Assembly (NCBI GenBank): GCA_947498935.1
Contig: CANMMM010000005.1
Location: 1 to 64,000, forward strand
DNA length: 64,000 nt
Direction of reading: 5' to 3'
Source: an uncultured Aquimarina sp.
Lineage (GTDB): Bacteria; Bacteroidota; Bacteroidia; Flavobacteriales; Flavobacteriaceae
In this document: piece by piece, positions 26,918-36,206 of the stretch
Position numbering within the stretch: the stretch's first letter is position 1
Layout of the letters: each line of letters starts with the position of its first letter
The notes under the pieces: generated by a model
What the model saw: the letters and a program-made list of their open reading frames with translations, nothing else
What the model was told of the DNA's origin: nothing
Databases searched by the model: none
Made by a program: the position numbers and the translations under genes

Positions 26918-27562
26918 TTATTTTTCAATCCCACCATCTAACTCGTCTTGCCATTTTTTCAACTCATCCCACTTTCCATCAGCAGCCATTTGCGCTTGCT
27001 TAGGCCAAGTAGTTGGTACGTGATTTCCACGAACGTCTTTGATGAATTCTGCAATCTGGCTTGGTTCTGCTTTTGCTAAATCAGCAAAAGTAACAATACC
27101 ATTAGCGTTTAAAGTTTCAGCAATTTTTGGTCCAATACCTTCGATTTTCTTTAAATCGTCTTTAGCTGCTTTTTTAGGAGCTGCTTTCTTTGGAGCCGCT
27201 GGTGCTTCTGCTTTTTTCGCCTCTTTCTTTGGAGCTGCTTTCTTAGCTCCAGAAGTTACGATGTCTTCAATTACGATTTCTGTAAGCGACTGTCTGTGAC
27301 CGTTCTTTACACGGTATCCCTTACGTCTTTTCTTTTTGAAAACAATAACTTTATCACCCTTTAGGTGTCTTGTGATTTTTGCTCCTACTTGAGCTCCATC
27401 TATAGCTGGGGCGCCTAAAGTAACATTGTCTCCATCTGCAGTAAGAAGTACTTTGTCAAAAGCGACTGTATCTCCTTCTTGTCCTGCTAAACGGTGTACA
27501 AATACTTTTTGGTCTTTCGCAACTTTAAATTGCTGCCCTGCTATCTCTACAATTGCGTACAT
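26918..27562 (-). CDS. rplU: 50S ribosomal protein L21 with a C-terminal helix-hairpin-helix extension
   Basis: Residues 1-103 are a standard L21 ([59 protein letters not shown]). A Lys/Ala/Pro-rich linker follows (about 104-148), then a helix-hairpin-helix domain with [20 protein letters not shown] and [18 protein letters not shown] repeats. The total, 214 residues, is about twice that of E. coli L21. Similar extensions are known in Flavobacteriia; their function is not established. The ATG before YAIVEIAG is used because upstream codons overlap the promoter. Confidence 0.95.
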   Translation of the reverse strand: MYAIVEIAGQQFKVAKDQKVFVHRLAGQEGDTVAFDKVLLTADGDNVTLGAPAIDGAQVGAKITRHLKGDKVIVFKKKRRKGYRVKNGHRQSLTEIVIEDIVTSGAKKAAPKKEAKKAEAPAAPKKAAPKKAAKDDLKKIEGIGPKIAETLNANGIVTFADLAKAEPSQIAEFIKDVRGNHVPTTWPKQAQMAADGKWDELKKWQDELDGGIEK

Positions 27563-27594
27563 AGCGTAACGTTTAAAAATAATTATTATAAAAT

Positions 27595-27622
27595 AACATC
27601 CACCTAAAAAATTAGGCGGATG
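27595..27622 (-). promoter_or_regulatory. 5'-terminal hairpin of the rplU-rpmA leader
   Basis: The minus strand reads GCATCCGCCTAA, then TTTTT, then TTAGGTGGATGT, a stem with one G-U pair. It begins at about the predicted transcription start, so it would form the extreme 5' end of the mRNA. It may stabilise the transcript or bind a ribosomal protein. Confidence 0.5.
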
Positions 27623-27652
27623 CAAATATACAGCTAATTAATTAAATGTCAA
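27623..27652 (-). promoter_or_regulatory. rplU promoter: TTG-N19-TATATTTG
   Basis: On the minus strand TTG (27650-27652) is followed after 19 nt by TATATTTG (27623-27630), matching the Bacteroidota primary sigma consensus TTG-N17-23-TAnnTTTG. Confidence 0.7.
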
Positions 27653-27658
27653 ATATTT

Positions 27659-28132
27659 TTATGTCTCTACAGAGTAGACAGTACGATTCCTTTTTATATT
27701 CCAGCTTTCTTTAAATAATTGCATGAATGAGAGGGTTAGTACAAAGGTAGTCGAGAACCCCATAATAGCTGCAATAAACACCACAATACCAACTCCTACA
27801 TGATAATGCGAACTCCAATTCGCTAGCATCTCCGGCAAAAAGCTGGTATGTATATGCGTTACATAAATCGCAAAGAAAATAGTAAAAATCAACGTAGCAT
27901 TAAAACCTGTAAACAAGCCTGCCATGAATCCTTTTTGATATTCATAGGCCTGCCCTTTTTCTAATTTATAATGCTTCATCGCTTTGTAGAGCCCTATCGC
28001 TACAATAAATCCATTTCCTAAACTAAACACGGGGTTGGTTTGTACACCTACTAATGATAATAGTAAAAAATAAGTGATCAATGCTACCGCTATAAAAACT
28101 CCATATCGTACAGGTGTTGTTGATTTTTTCAT
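27659..28132 (-). CDS. DUF4199 membrane protein
   Basis: A 157-residue inner-membrane protein of the Bacteroidota DUF4199 family. Four hydrophobic segments can be drawn: GVFIAVALITYFLLLSLVG, NPVFSLGNGFIVAIGLY, LFTGFNATLIFTIFFAIYV and VGVGIVVFIAAIMGFSTTF. The conserved YKLEKGQAYEYQKGFMAGLF loop lies between segments 2 and 3. The function of the family is unknown. It appears monocistronic. Confidence 0.88.
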   Translation of the reverse strand: MKKSTTPVRYGVFIAVALITYFLLLSLVGVQTNPVFSLGNGFIVAIGLYKAMKHYKLEKGQAYEYQKGFMAGLFTGFNATLIFTIFFAIYVTHIHTSFLPEMLANWSSHYHVGVGIVVFIAAIMGFSTTFVLTLSFMQLFKESWNIKRNRTVYSVET

Positions 28133-28237
28133 AATTCAATTATTTTTCGTTCTACTTAAATGTATGAATTATAACCCCTTACACGACTTAAATAAGTGTT
28201 AATTTATTACAAAACAGTTATTTAACACTATACCAGA

Positions 28238-29113
28238 TTACTTTTTTCGATTGGACAGATACACACCTAGAATAATAACACAGGCCGCTAATAATTGATA
28301 CAAAGAGAAGATTTCTCCATCCAACACTCCCCACACAAAGGCTACAATAGGAATCGTATAGGTTACAGAAGTAGCGAATACAGGAGTACTTATCTGCACT
28401 AATTTATTAAATAACACCTTAGCCACACCTGTACCTAACACTGCCAAAATCCCAACATACCATAAACTTGTATGCATTGTATCACTCACTATAACTTCTG
28501 CGTCAAAAAAACCTGATAGTAGCAAAACTAATACTGAAGGAATAACCAGTGTTACAAAATTACCAGTCGCAATAGCTATCGGCGTGATCTCCTGCATATA
28601 TTTCTTAATGATATTTACATTGACTGCATAGCAAGCAGATGCAATAATCACTAATAATGCATACCAATAATTTTGGTGTGTATTAATAGTAGCTCCTTCC
28701 CATATCAATCCTAAACACCCAATAAGCCCTACGATAATCCCCAACAATTGTTGCTTCGTAAATGACATAGAAAATAACACTAACCCTAATATTAGTGTGA
28801 TCAAAGGTGTGGTCGCATTGAGTACAGAAGCGATCGCGCTATCGATTTCTGTCTCGGCAAAAGCAAATAAAAAAACAGGAATAAACGTCCCCATAAAACC
28901 AGAGAGCACTACCCACTTCCATGAAGATTTTTGAATTGTTTTTAGGCTCGAAAAACCTACAGCTAATAAAAAAACAGCTGCAAATAAAACCCTTAACGCC
29001 CCTAACTGTAATGGCGTCAAACCAATTAATGATTTTTTGATTAATATAAAAGAACTCCCCCACACTATAGATAGTATGACCAGATATACCCACTTTAGCA
29101 TTTTATGTTGCAT
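28238..29113 (-). CDS. EamA/DMT-superfamily transporter
   Basis: A 291-residue exporter of the drug/metabolite transporter superfamily with two EamA repeats and about ten membrane segments. The first repeat starts VYLVILSIVWGSSFILIKKS and has PLQLGALRVLFAAVFLL; the second carries YWYALLVIIASACYAVNVNI and the conserved TYTIPIVAFVWGVLDGE. The substrate is unknown; metabolites such as amino acids are typical for the family. It is monocistronic. Confidence 0.93.
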   Translation of the reverse strand: MQHKMLKWVYLVILSIVWGSSFILIKKSLIGLTPLQLGALRVLFAAVFLLAVGFSSLKTIQKSSWKWVVLSGFMGTFIPVFLFAFAETEIDSAIASVLNATTPLITLILGLVLFSMSFTKQQLLGIIVGLIGCLGLIWEGATINTHQNYWYALLVIIASACYAVNVNIIKKYMQEITPIAIATGNFVTLVIPSVLVLLLSGFFDAEVIVSDTMHTSLWYVGILAVLGTGVAKVLFNKLVQISTPVFATSVTYTIPIVAFVWGVLDGEIFSLYQLLAACVIILGVYLSNRKK

Positions 29114-29218
29114 CTTTTCTCTCTAAAACACAAAAATCATCAAATTATAGCAGTGAGGCAGCTTAAACACTTGATAATTTATCACAAAACACCATATTTT
29201 TTACCAAAATCATCTTTT

Positions 29219-30502
29219 TCAATCAAAAACAAGTACAGGGCTAAAACCGTACCCTATTTGGTTATTATCTCCAAAATGGATTTTATAATCGATCGAACCA
29301 TCTTTTTTTCTAACCACCCTACCAATACGAGCCATGGGCACTATATTAATTCCATTAGCGTGTTGCGCAGTCATAAAACGTAGTTCTACTATTTTTTCCA
29401 AACCATCCTCTGTTTTGAAGATATGAAAATTGACTTTTTTTTGCGCAATATAGTCTCCAATAGTGTCTGATATAGACATTAGTTTCTTTTCACTAGGAGA
29501 CAAAATAAGTGCATGCCCTGCTGCACCCCATTTATGTTTCCAAACGAAGTCCTCATAACGTAATACCCCTTCTCTAAATTGATCTACCACTTCACTCAAT
29601 TCATAACATGCTGGATTGAACGGATGCGCTACATAGGGCGCTAATCGTTTCGAAATATCAAATTGCTTACTAGGATGATTAACAAACCGTACTTCTTCAT
29701 AAGCACGATCAAACCTAAATTTCCAAAAATCGGACGCTGGATACCCTTTTGCATATAATGCATCAGCTATCAATATCCTATTATAAAAACGATGTAATTG
29801 TTTTGCTTGTACAGCAGTATCAGTAGTATAATATAATTTGTTGTTGTTTTCAAAAATAGTCGAAGCATCCACGATCGAAATCTTACCCCCTAATTCGTGT
29901 TGCGTTGCATAAAACTCAAAATTTGTTTTTTGATGCAATGCTTCTATATCTACAATTACAGTTTCTGAAGATGTATCTCCTTGTATGATATTCTTGTAAA
30001 TACCTATAAAATCATTCCAAGTTAATTCAGGTTCTTCTACAAAAGTAGTCGCATTACTATTTAATTTTTGGATCAGTAATTGACTCATCTTTGCGGCACT
30101 TATTGGATAGGTAGCCACCGCTTGAAATTCTATATTTCGAAGGCCTTGTGCCGATACCGCCATATCAAAACTACCAAATGTAAATCCTCCGTTATTCTCT
30201 ACAGTATTCAATGTTTCTGGCAGCGCATCAAAACCTGTAAGCGATGGATAAGACGGAAACACCCCTTGCATACTATGAGCATATACTTGATGTATAAAAT
30301 CTACAAAAGGCCTCACTAAAGACTTTTTGACACCCACATAATAGTTAGCTATCTGCATTCGATCCCCATTCTGGAAATGATATAGCTTTTCGAATTCCGC
30401 AACTAAGGCTAGGTATGTAGCGTCAGGTATTTTACGTATAAAACACTGTCCACTCAACACACTATTAGATGTATTAACTAGATACAATTCGTCATTAATC
30501 AT
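29219..30502 (-). CDS. Putative ATP-grasp ligase partnered with a GCS2-type ligase
   Basis: A 427-residue protein, not assigned to a named family with certainty. The C-terminal third has the layout of an ATP-grasp ligase: DFVWKHKWGAAGHALIL fits the K-x-G-x-x-G-x-x-v loop, DYIAQKKVNF the yivQe strand, and VELRFMTAQ the acidic/Arg metal-site strand. The N-terminal NIEFQAVATYPISAAK and the HRFYNRILIADAL block recall circularly permuted ATP-grasp enzymes such as glutathionylspermidine synthase. It overlaps the upstream GCS2 gene by 4 bp. The pair could make a gamma-glutamyl compound and extend it. The substrate is unknown. Confidence 0.65.
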   Translation of the reverse strand: MINDELYLVNTSNSVLSGQCFIRKIPDATYLALVAEFEKLYHFQNGDRMQIANYYVGVKKSLVRPFVDFIHQVYAHSMQGVFPSYPSLTGFDALPETLNTVENNGGFTFGSFDMAVSAQGLRNIEFQAVATYPISAAKMSQLLIQKLNSNATTFVEEPELTWNDFIGIYKNIIQGDTSSETVIVDIEALHQKTNFEFYATQHELGGKISIVDASTIFENNNKLYYTTDTAVQAKQLHRFYNRILIADALYAKGYPASDFWKFRFDRAYEEVRFVNHPSKQFDISKRLAPYVAHPFNPACYELSEVVDQFREGVLRYEDFVWKHKWGAAGHALILSPSEKKLMSISDTIGDYIAQKKVNFHIFKTEDGLEKIVELRFMTAQHANGINIVPMARIGRVVRKKDGSIDYKIHFGDNNQIGYGFSPVLVFD

Positions 30503-31977
30503 ACGATGCTATGCTTTGATGTTTTTACAGCAGTATCATGCCGTTTAGAAGATACATGTGCTTTTGTAAATGAAAAATTTTCTAAAAAAAGTGCCATTCC
30601 TCCTTGTCGAAAAGAAGCAATTGCTTCATCGGCAGGGCATTTTCTAATAGCAACTCTTTTGTATAAGGGTAATAAGTAAATTTCTTCTCGCAACTTTCTT
30701 TTTTGCAAGCCTGTTCGCGCAATGTCTAGCATAGTGATTAACAATTCAGGTATTGAAACACCCGGATAGTCAATAGTCATTCCGTTTTTAATAGCTTTCT
30801 CTCGTAATTGCATCCAAAAATCACGTTCGAAACGTTCTACGAATCGCTCTGCTTCTTCCATGTTTTCTATCAAACCTAACGTCAGCGCTACCGTAGTTAA
30901 TGTTTCTTCTGGAGGCTGCTGACAGCACATTCTGTTTTCTACAGTACCATAGCGAGGCACCAACCTAGCATTAAACCAGCTAAACGGAATCAAATATTGT
31001 AGATCTGATCGCATAGGCACAACTCTTTCTTCAGCACCTTGTAATGTAGTACCTAACACCTCATCACTATCGAATAAGTAGTCTCTAAATGAATCCTTAC
31101 CTTCGATTTTTATATACCTACCCTCCCTCATAACTAACAAGGGTTTAAAATCTAGCAAGTATGCTACATAACTACCAAATGAATCAAAAATAGGCGGTAC
31201 ACCTACTTGATTCGTACGATTCACAAAACACTGCTCCCAAAATTGCTCTCTTGTAGCTTTATAACGCGAATCCACCGCTCCATTCCAGACTGGAGAATTT
31301 GCTTGTAACATGATTTGTAATCCCGATATCGTATTGAGCATATTCGTAGCTCTTATAGCTTCTTGCCTGTCGACTTGAATATGACATTGATTAGATGCAG
31401 TGATGGTCAATAAATGTGCATCTACTCCCTGAGAAGGAGGTATTACTTGGTTTGTATCTGAAAATTTCTGAAAGAAACAATATCTTTCCTTAGGCATCAA
31501 CAAATTAGAAGATGGGAATGTCTTGGGATGTATACCATACCCCAAAAGTTTACAATTTTGCATATCGAAATACGACACCAATAGCCCCATTATTTCTACA
31601 AATCTAGCTTCTATAGCCTGCAAATGAGTCTGAGGCGCCAAAACCACTTCCACAACCCCATACCCTACATCTGTAGTAATAGTATCGAACACATAATCAA
31701 AACACCCTAAACTATCTTTATTAAGCTGTTTTGCTTCCACATACAAACCCGAAAAAGAATCTTTTTTTAATAAAAATCCTTTCTCTTTTAAGTGGACAAA
31801 TAATTGCTGGATAATCGGTTTCCCCACAACCTCTCCTTGTAGCGTTACTACAGGTATTTCACATTCGATACCAATGCCTCTGGCATTACTCTGTTTTTTA
31901 AATCGAAAACCTTTTTTAAAATCTGAAACTAGCGCTTGCACTGTATAATAGCATTTGATGAATAACCGCAGAGTCAA
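30499..31977 (-). CDS. GCS2-type carboxylate-amine ligase (glutamate-cysteine ligase-like)
   Basis: A 492-residue member of the glutamate-cysteine ligase family 2 (YbdK/EgtA type), which forms an amide between a gamma-carboxylate and an amine using ATP. Blocks are GIGIECEIPVVTLQGEVVG, the TTDVGYGVVEVVLAPQT substrate strand, TASNQCHIQVDRQEAIRATN, LQIMLQANSPVWNGAVDSRY and PRYGTVENRMCCQQPPEET. The substrate pair cannot be read from sequence; glutamate plus cysteine is only the type reaction. It is the first gene of a two-gene overlap operon with the ATP-grasp-like protein. Confidence 0.8.
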   Translation of the reverse strand: MTLRLFIKCYYTVQALVSDFKKGFRFKKQSNARGIGIECEIPVVTLQGEVVGKPIIQQLFVHLKEKGFLLKKDSFSGLYVEAKQLNKDSLGCFDYVFDTITTDVGYGVVEVVLAPQTHLQAIEARFVEIMGLLVSYFDMQNCKLLGYGIHPKTFPSSNLLMPKERYCFFQKFSDTNQVIPPSQGVDAHLLTITASNQCHIQVDRQEAIRATNMLNTISGLQIMLQANSPVWNGAVDSRYKATREQFWEQCFVNRTNQVGVPPIFDSFGSYVAYLLDFKPLLVMREGRYIKIEGKDSFRDYLFDSDEVLGTTLQGAEERVVPMRSDLQYLIPFSWFNARLVPRYGTVENRMCCQQPPEETLTTVALTLGLIENMEEAERFVERFERDFWMQLREKAIKNGMTIDYPGVSIPELLITMLDIARTGLQKRKLREEIYLLPLYKRVAIRKCPADEAIASFRQGGMALFLENFSFTKAHVSSKRHDTAVKTSKHSIV

Positions 31978-32190
31978 TCACTGACCTTCTGCAAGTAAAT
32001 ATACAGCTAAAATAAGTTAAAATTTCCCCAGTATTATTTATAATACACCAAAAAGACAAAAAAACAAAACCCCTTAAATATCAACACAATAAAACTAGAT
32101 CTAAGGTTTTAAAAAATGGGTTGTTTACTTTTGCATCAAAACTTATAAGGTGTTTCCGTAATTGATTTTGGAGATAAAAGCAATTAGCAA

Positions 32191-32766
32191 TTACTGCCAC
32201 TGAATTGTCTCTACAATATGCCTAATATCATTGTATAAATAGTTGGCAGCAGGTAATATCGAATCATAATTAGGTCGCACTTTAAAATACGCAGAGCCAG
32301 ACACAAAGTGCCGCAAACTATCTGTTATATAAAATTGCGCTTGCGAAGCTGCATTACCAGCTACTTTATACAACCTACCGTATACCTTATCCTGTAGATT
32401 TACATAAGGCTCTTGTATGATTTCATCTGCTTTTACTACATGCTCTTGTGTAAGGTTTTGTGCATCTCTCAGCAATGAATCCAAGTTATTACGTACAGGA
32501 TGATACGACACATAAATGGTAGCCTTTAATGAAGGGTAATCCAGATTATACCAACATTTTTTATTGTATTTAGCCGTACTTAAACGTGCCAATGTATTTT
32601 TTTCAAAAGCATATGCACATGCCGTTTGTAGCGTATCATAAGTAGCAGTTGGATAGCTCAGTCTTAGCATTGCTTTCGGTTTAGGCAATGTTTCTCCTCC
32701 ACAAGCCATCAATAACATGGCTACAAAAACGGGCGTCATCAATACTAATAGTCTTCTTCTATTCAT
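32191..32766 (-). CDS. gldD: Gliding motility lipoprotein GldD
   Basis: A 191-residue outer-envelope lipoprotein required for gliding in Flavobacterium johnsoniae and related species. Lipobox LLMAC, mature Cys 22. Family blocks are LPKPKAMLRLSYPTATYDT, CWYNLDYPSLKATIYVSYHP, AQNLTQEHVVKADEI and the C-terminal YLYNDIRHIVETIQW. It overlaps the 3' end of gldE by 8 bp, the conserved gldE-gldD arrangement. Its molecular role in the gliding and type IX secretion machinery is not defined. Confidence 0.97.
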   Translation of the reverse strand: MNRRRLLVLMTPVFVAMLLMACGGETLPKPKAMLRLSYPTATYDTLQTACAYAFEKNTLARLSTAKYNKKCWYNLDYPSLKATIYVSYHPVRNNLDSLLRDAQNLTQEHVVKADEIIQEPYVNLQDKVYGRLYKVAGNAASQAQFYITDSLRHFVSGSAYFKVRPNYDSILPAANYLYNDIRHIVETIQWQ

Positions 32767-34090
32767 TGATAGTTAGTTTCACTCTTTTAATACGTTTATT
32801 ATCCAATGATTCTATCGTAAAATCATAATGATCTACAGTAATCACTTCTCTCATACGCGGAAAACTACCTGAAATTTCTAATAAAAAGCCAGCAATTGTT
32901 TCAGCATCTCCTTTTTTCTGCTCAAAAAGAGTTGAATCTTCTAGCTTGATCACCTTATAGAAATCTTTTAAAGAAGTTCTTCCTTCAAAAACGTAGTTCA
33001 ACTCATCTAACTTAGAAAAAACAATATCTTCGTCATCAAACTCATCACTGATATCCCCTACAATTTCCTCTATAATATCTTCTAATGAGATCAATCCACT
33101 AGTTCCTCCATATTCATCTACCACAATCGCTAAATGATTTTTCTTGTCCTTAAAATCATTTAGCAAATCATCTAATTTTTTATTTTCAGGCACAAAATAA
33201 GGAGTTCTCACCAGTGCTGTCCAATCATAATCTTTCTGGTTTATATACGGAAGTAGATCTTTTACATACAGAATCCCTACCACCTTATCGATATTATCCT
33301 CGTATACTGGTATTCTAGAATACCCTTTAGCAATAATATCAGGTATAATCTCTGCATAAGTTGCCGCATGATTGAGTGCAAAAATATCAATCCTAGGTCG
33401 CATCACCTGTTTGGTATCTGTATTCCCAAAAGATACAATTCCTTCCAATATTTTCTTTTCTTCGGAAGTAGTATCTGTATCAGAAGTGAGCTCTAAAGCC
33501 TGTGATAATTGATCGACACTAATATTTGACTTTTGCTTCCCTAACTTATTATGAATCCCCAAAGTTACCCAACGCATGGGTAAACTAACAGGAGTAATAA
33601 TCCAATCTAGCACCCCTAAAGGACGTGCCATAAAATTAGCAAACTTTATATTGTTTCGGCTAGCATATACTTTAGGCAGTATTTCTCCAAATAACAAAAT
33701 CAGAAATGTTACAAGCCCCACTTCTAATATCACTCTTAGGTTCAGCCAAGCCAATCCAAAAACTCGAATATCCTCTATCCCTCTAAAATATACTTGCCCC
33801 AAAGCATCAAAAAGCAATACAATAGCGATGTTTATAAAATTATTAGCAACCAAAATAGTGGCCAATAACTTCTTGGGTTTACTGAGCAATCTAGCTATAA
33901 TCTTTTGATTTGCTGTATACTCTTCTGCATCTTTTTTTAAGTCAGAAGCAGTAAGCGAAAACAGTGATACTTCACTACCCGAAATAAGTGCAGAACACAC
34001 TAATAACAATAACAACAAACATATATTGATAAGTTGTGTAATATCAATAGCGGTTAGCAAAAGAAGTAAAGGTTCGGGGTCAGAATCCAA
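32759..34090 (-). CDS. gldE: Gliding-associated CNNM/CorC-family membrane protein GldE
   Basis: A 443-residue protein of the HlyC/CorC (CNNM) family. The N-terminal CNNM domain has about four membrane segments (INICLLLLLLVCSALISGSE), then two CBS domains (TKQVMRPRIDIFALNH, GYSRIPVYEDNIDKVVGILY, LAIVVDEYGGTSGLISLEDI) and a C-terminal CorC/HlyC domain. It may move divalent ions; in gliding bacteria it supports GldD function. It lies between ssb and gldD. Confidence 0.95.
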   Translation of the reverse strand: MDSDPEPLLLLLTAIDITQLINICLLLLLLVCSALISGSEVSLFSLTASDLKKDAEEYTANQKIIARLLSKPKKLLATILVANNFINIAIVLLFDALGQVYFRGIEDIRVFGLAWLNLRVILEVGLVTFLILLFGEILPKVYASRNNIKFANFMARPLGVLDWIITPVSLPMRWVTLGIHNKLGKQKSNISVDQLSQALELTSDTDTTSEEKKILEGIVSFGNTDTKQVMRPRIDIFALNHAATYAEIIPDIIAKGYSRIPVYEDNIDKVVGILYVKDLLPYINQKDYDWTALVRTPYFVPENKKLDDLLNDFKDKKNHLAIVVDEYGGTSGLISLEDIIEEIVGDISDEFDDEDIVFSKLDELNYVFEGRTSLKDFYKVIKLEDSTLFEQKKGDAETIAGFLLEISGSFPRMREVITVDHYDFTIESLDNKRIKRVKLTINE

Positions 34091-34116
34091 ATGTTCAAAA
34101 TTTAGTTACACATCGT

Positions 34117-34590
34117 TTAGAACGGAAGATCATCGTCTTCTTCTGTACTTGTTGGCATAGGAGTAGGCACTTGCGCAGCAGGAGTACTTGTTGGTTTAGG
34201 CACAGACTGCTGTTGTTTTGGTTGCGCCATCATTTCTGCTTGTTGACTTTCTGATTTAGGGGTCAAAAATGTAAAATCAATACATTGTATCTCTGTACTG
34301 TATCGATCTTTTCCTTGGTCATCTTGCCACTTCCTCGTTTTAAGCCTACCTTCTATATAAATTTTATCGCCTTTGTTTAAATACTTCTCACAGATTTCCG
34401 CAGCCTTATTACGCACCACTATGTTGTGCCACTCCGTAGAAGTTACACGCTCTCCTGTAGTTTTATTCACATAAGAATCATTAGTTGCTAATGGAAATCT
34501 TCCTATACATCCTCCTCCTTCAAACCAGTGCATCTTTACTTCATCACCTGTATGCCCTATCAGCATTACTTTATTTAATGTCCCAGACAT
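34117..34590 (-). CDS. ssb: Single-stranded DNA-binding protein SSB
   Basis: A 157-residue SSB. OB-fold residues 1-110 include SGTLNKVMLIGHTGDEVKMH, RFPLATNDSY, STEWHNIVVRNKAAEICEKY and GDKIYIEGRLKTRKWQD. A Pro/Gln-rich linker leads to the acidic tip DDDLPF that binds replication and repair proteins. It heads gldE-gldD; the usual upstream neighbour mutY is here 2.4 kb away, separated by the C10 peptidase insert. Confidence 0.98.
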   Translation of the reverse strand: MSGTLNKVMLIGHTGDEVKMHWFEGGGCIGRFPLATNDSYVNKTTGERVTSTEWHNIVVRNKAAEICEKYLNKGDKIYIEGRLKTRKWQDDQGKDRYSTEIQCIDFTFLTPKSESQQAEMMAQPKQQQSVPKPTSTPAAQVPTPMPTSTEEDDDLPF

Positions 34591-34863
34591 AATCTCTTCA
34601 ATTTAGTAAGTAAAAGTACTAAAAAATTCCTGAAGTAAGATTTTTATCCTTTCTTATAACTTATTAATTAACTTATGAAATATACGCTTTTACTTTCTAG
34701 CAGACTGATCACAAACACAATTAAAAAGGCCTATCCTGACTAACCAATTCTAATCCGAACTGTCTTATATCAGAATACACCTTTTTATGTCTCACGCGAT
34801 TGTATATTTAATAAGGTTCAACATACAATGAAGCGATATGAATTACACAATGCTTTTAAAGAA

Positions 34864-35026
34864 TGAACTCATCTTGATTGTTTGTTTTTAACCGAAAATG
34901 AGAGGAAATTTGACTGTATAAGGCACTTTTTTGAAATTCATAGCAGTGCTACGGATAAAGAAAGTAACGAAATACAGATAAATTTCAGGCATTTTTTAAG
35001 GAAAAGAAAAAGTCAAGATGAGTTCA
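34864..35026 (+). repeat. Family-3 hairpin repeat, copy K1
   Basis: Perfect 14-bp terminal inverted repeats TGAACTCATCTTGA and TCAAGATGAGTTCA at the ends of a 163-bp unit, with GACCGAAAATGAGA-like, GAAATTTGACTG and CATAGCAGTGCTACGGATAA inside. It ends 4 bp from the stop codon of the C10 peptidase gene. Copy K2 at 36787-36946 is in the same orientation. Confidence 0.9.
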
Positions 35027-35030
35027 ATGA

Positions 35031-36206
35031 TTAATTCCTAAAGTTATAATAAAACCTAAGATATTGCGCCAAATTGTAAGAACCTAATTGAAAATCATCA
35101 TACAAATACCAACCATTATGCTTACCATCCCAACCTAGATTAAAATGAAAATACACCACATCGTCTCTAGTATCCATAGGGTAACGTACATAACCATCCA
35201 AAATCCATAGATGCCCTACTCGTCTACCATTAGAATAATCTTTTCCTGAGATAACAATTGGGTTTTTTGTACGTAGCTCCTTGATTATATCATCAACAGC
35301 AAAATCTCTAAATGATTTTACCCTTATATTTTCATCAAAACCTAAAGCCGTTCTTACATTTTCATTAAGCACTTTATTAGAGTACGCTAATGAAGAAGAG
35401 CAGGTATATCGCATCTCCATGATTTCTCCTACTGACCGCATCAAACTAGCCACTTCATCCCCTTCATCTGTATCAATAAAATCCTGCGTATATGAAGAAA
35501 ACAATAAATTATAATTAAACGCTTCCATAGATTCGTAATAATTAACCATCTGAGCCAAACATGTAGCCACACATCCCGTATACAACTTACCACATGGCAA
35601 TGAATTGGCACAATCTACATCAGATGCACTAGGAGAAAAACCATTGTATACACATCCCTGTCCCCATCTTGTATCGATAACAGGAAACACCACATCATCA
35701 TTCTTTGCATGTATTTCTGAAGTTATTTTCTGTGTAACCTGTATCGCTTTTTTCATAAATTTTTCTGATTGTTGTATATCATAGGCAGCATTCTCACTAC
35801 GCAATTGATCAATTTTACGCGTATACAACTCCATCCAGCTTTCTAATTGTTCTGGCTGATCGTTTAGATCAAATCCTGTATCACCATACGCCAATACAGG
35901 CGAGATTCTTTGATCTCCTGCAATGATCACAAAAGCATCTTTATGATTAGCAGCTGATACCACATGCATATAAGGCAATCCCTGATCATCTCTGACCGTA
36001 CTAACCGTACTTTTACTGTTTTTTTGAAGCTGTCCATTCCCTGTCACTTCACCAAGTATAGGCTTCGCTATTTCCAATGCTAAGGCATCATCTACTAAAT
36101 ATGTAGTTGGCTCCACTGTTTGCTCACTGATTGTTTGTTTTTGACAAGAGTACAACCCTATCGCTATACTCAAAAATGCAGAAATTCTAATTAATTGTTT
36201 TTTCAT
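35031..36206 (-). CDS. C10 (streptopain-type) cysteine peptidase, lipoprotein
   Basis: A 391-residue exported peptidase of family C10. Lipobox LYSC (mature Cys 21), a Spi-like pro-domain (about 40-165, VVSAANHKDAFVIIAGDQRI), then the mature enzyme with the catalytic Cys 212 in LYTGCVATCLAQMVNYY, the catalytic His 332 in GRRVGHLWILDGY, and the Trp-rich HFNLGWDGKHNGWYLYDDF strand. Extra Cys residues in the mature part could form disulfides. It probably degrades proteins at the surface. It sits between mutY and ssb, flanked by K1 and K2, and looks like an accessory insertion. Confidence 0.93.
   Translation of the reverse strand: MKKQLIRISAFLSIAIGLYSCQKQTISEQTVEPTTYLVDDALALEIAKPILGEVTGNGQLQKNSKSTVSTVRDDQGLPYMHVVSAANHKDAFVIIAGDQRISPVLAYGDTGFDLNDQPEQLESWMELYTRKIDQLRSENAAYDIQQSEKFMKKAIQVTQKITSEIHAKNDDVVFPVIDTRWGQGCVYNGFSPSASDVDCANSLPCGKLYTGCVATCLAQMVNYYESMEAFNYNLLFSSYTQDFIDTDEGDEVASLMRSVGEIMEMRYTCSSSLAYSNKVLNENVRTALGFDENIRVKSFRDFAVDDIIKELRTKNPIVISGKDYSNGRRVGHLWILDGYVRYPMDTRDDVVYFHFNLGWDGKHNGWYLYDDFQLGSYNLAQYLRFYYNFRN

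Noticed and set aside
28839..29093. Minus-strand open frame inside the DMT transporter gene
   Set aside because: Same strand, different frame of a clear 10-helix transporter; cysteine-rich composition is typical of a frame shadow.
32126..32190. Plus-strand TACTTTTGC promoter-like sequence between the ligase operon and gldD
   Set aside because: No plus-strand gene, TTG -33 element or terminator follows; the short stretch to gldD gives no RNA gene that I recognise.
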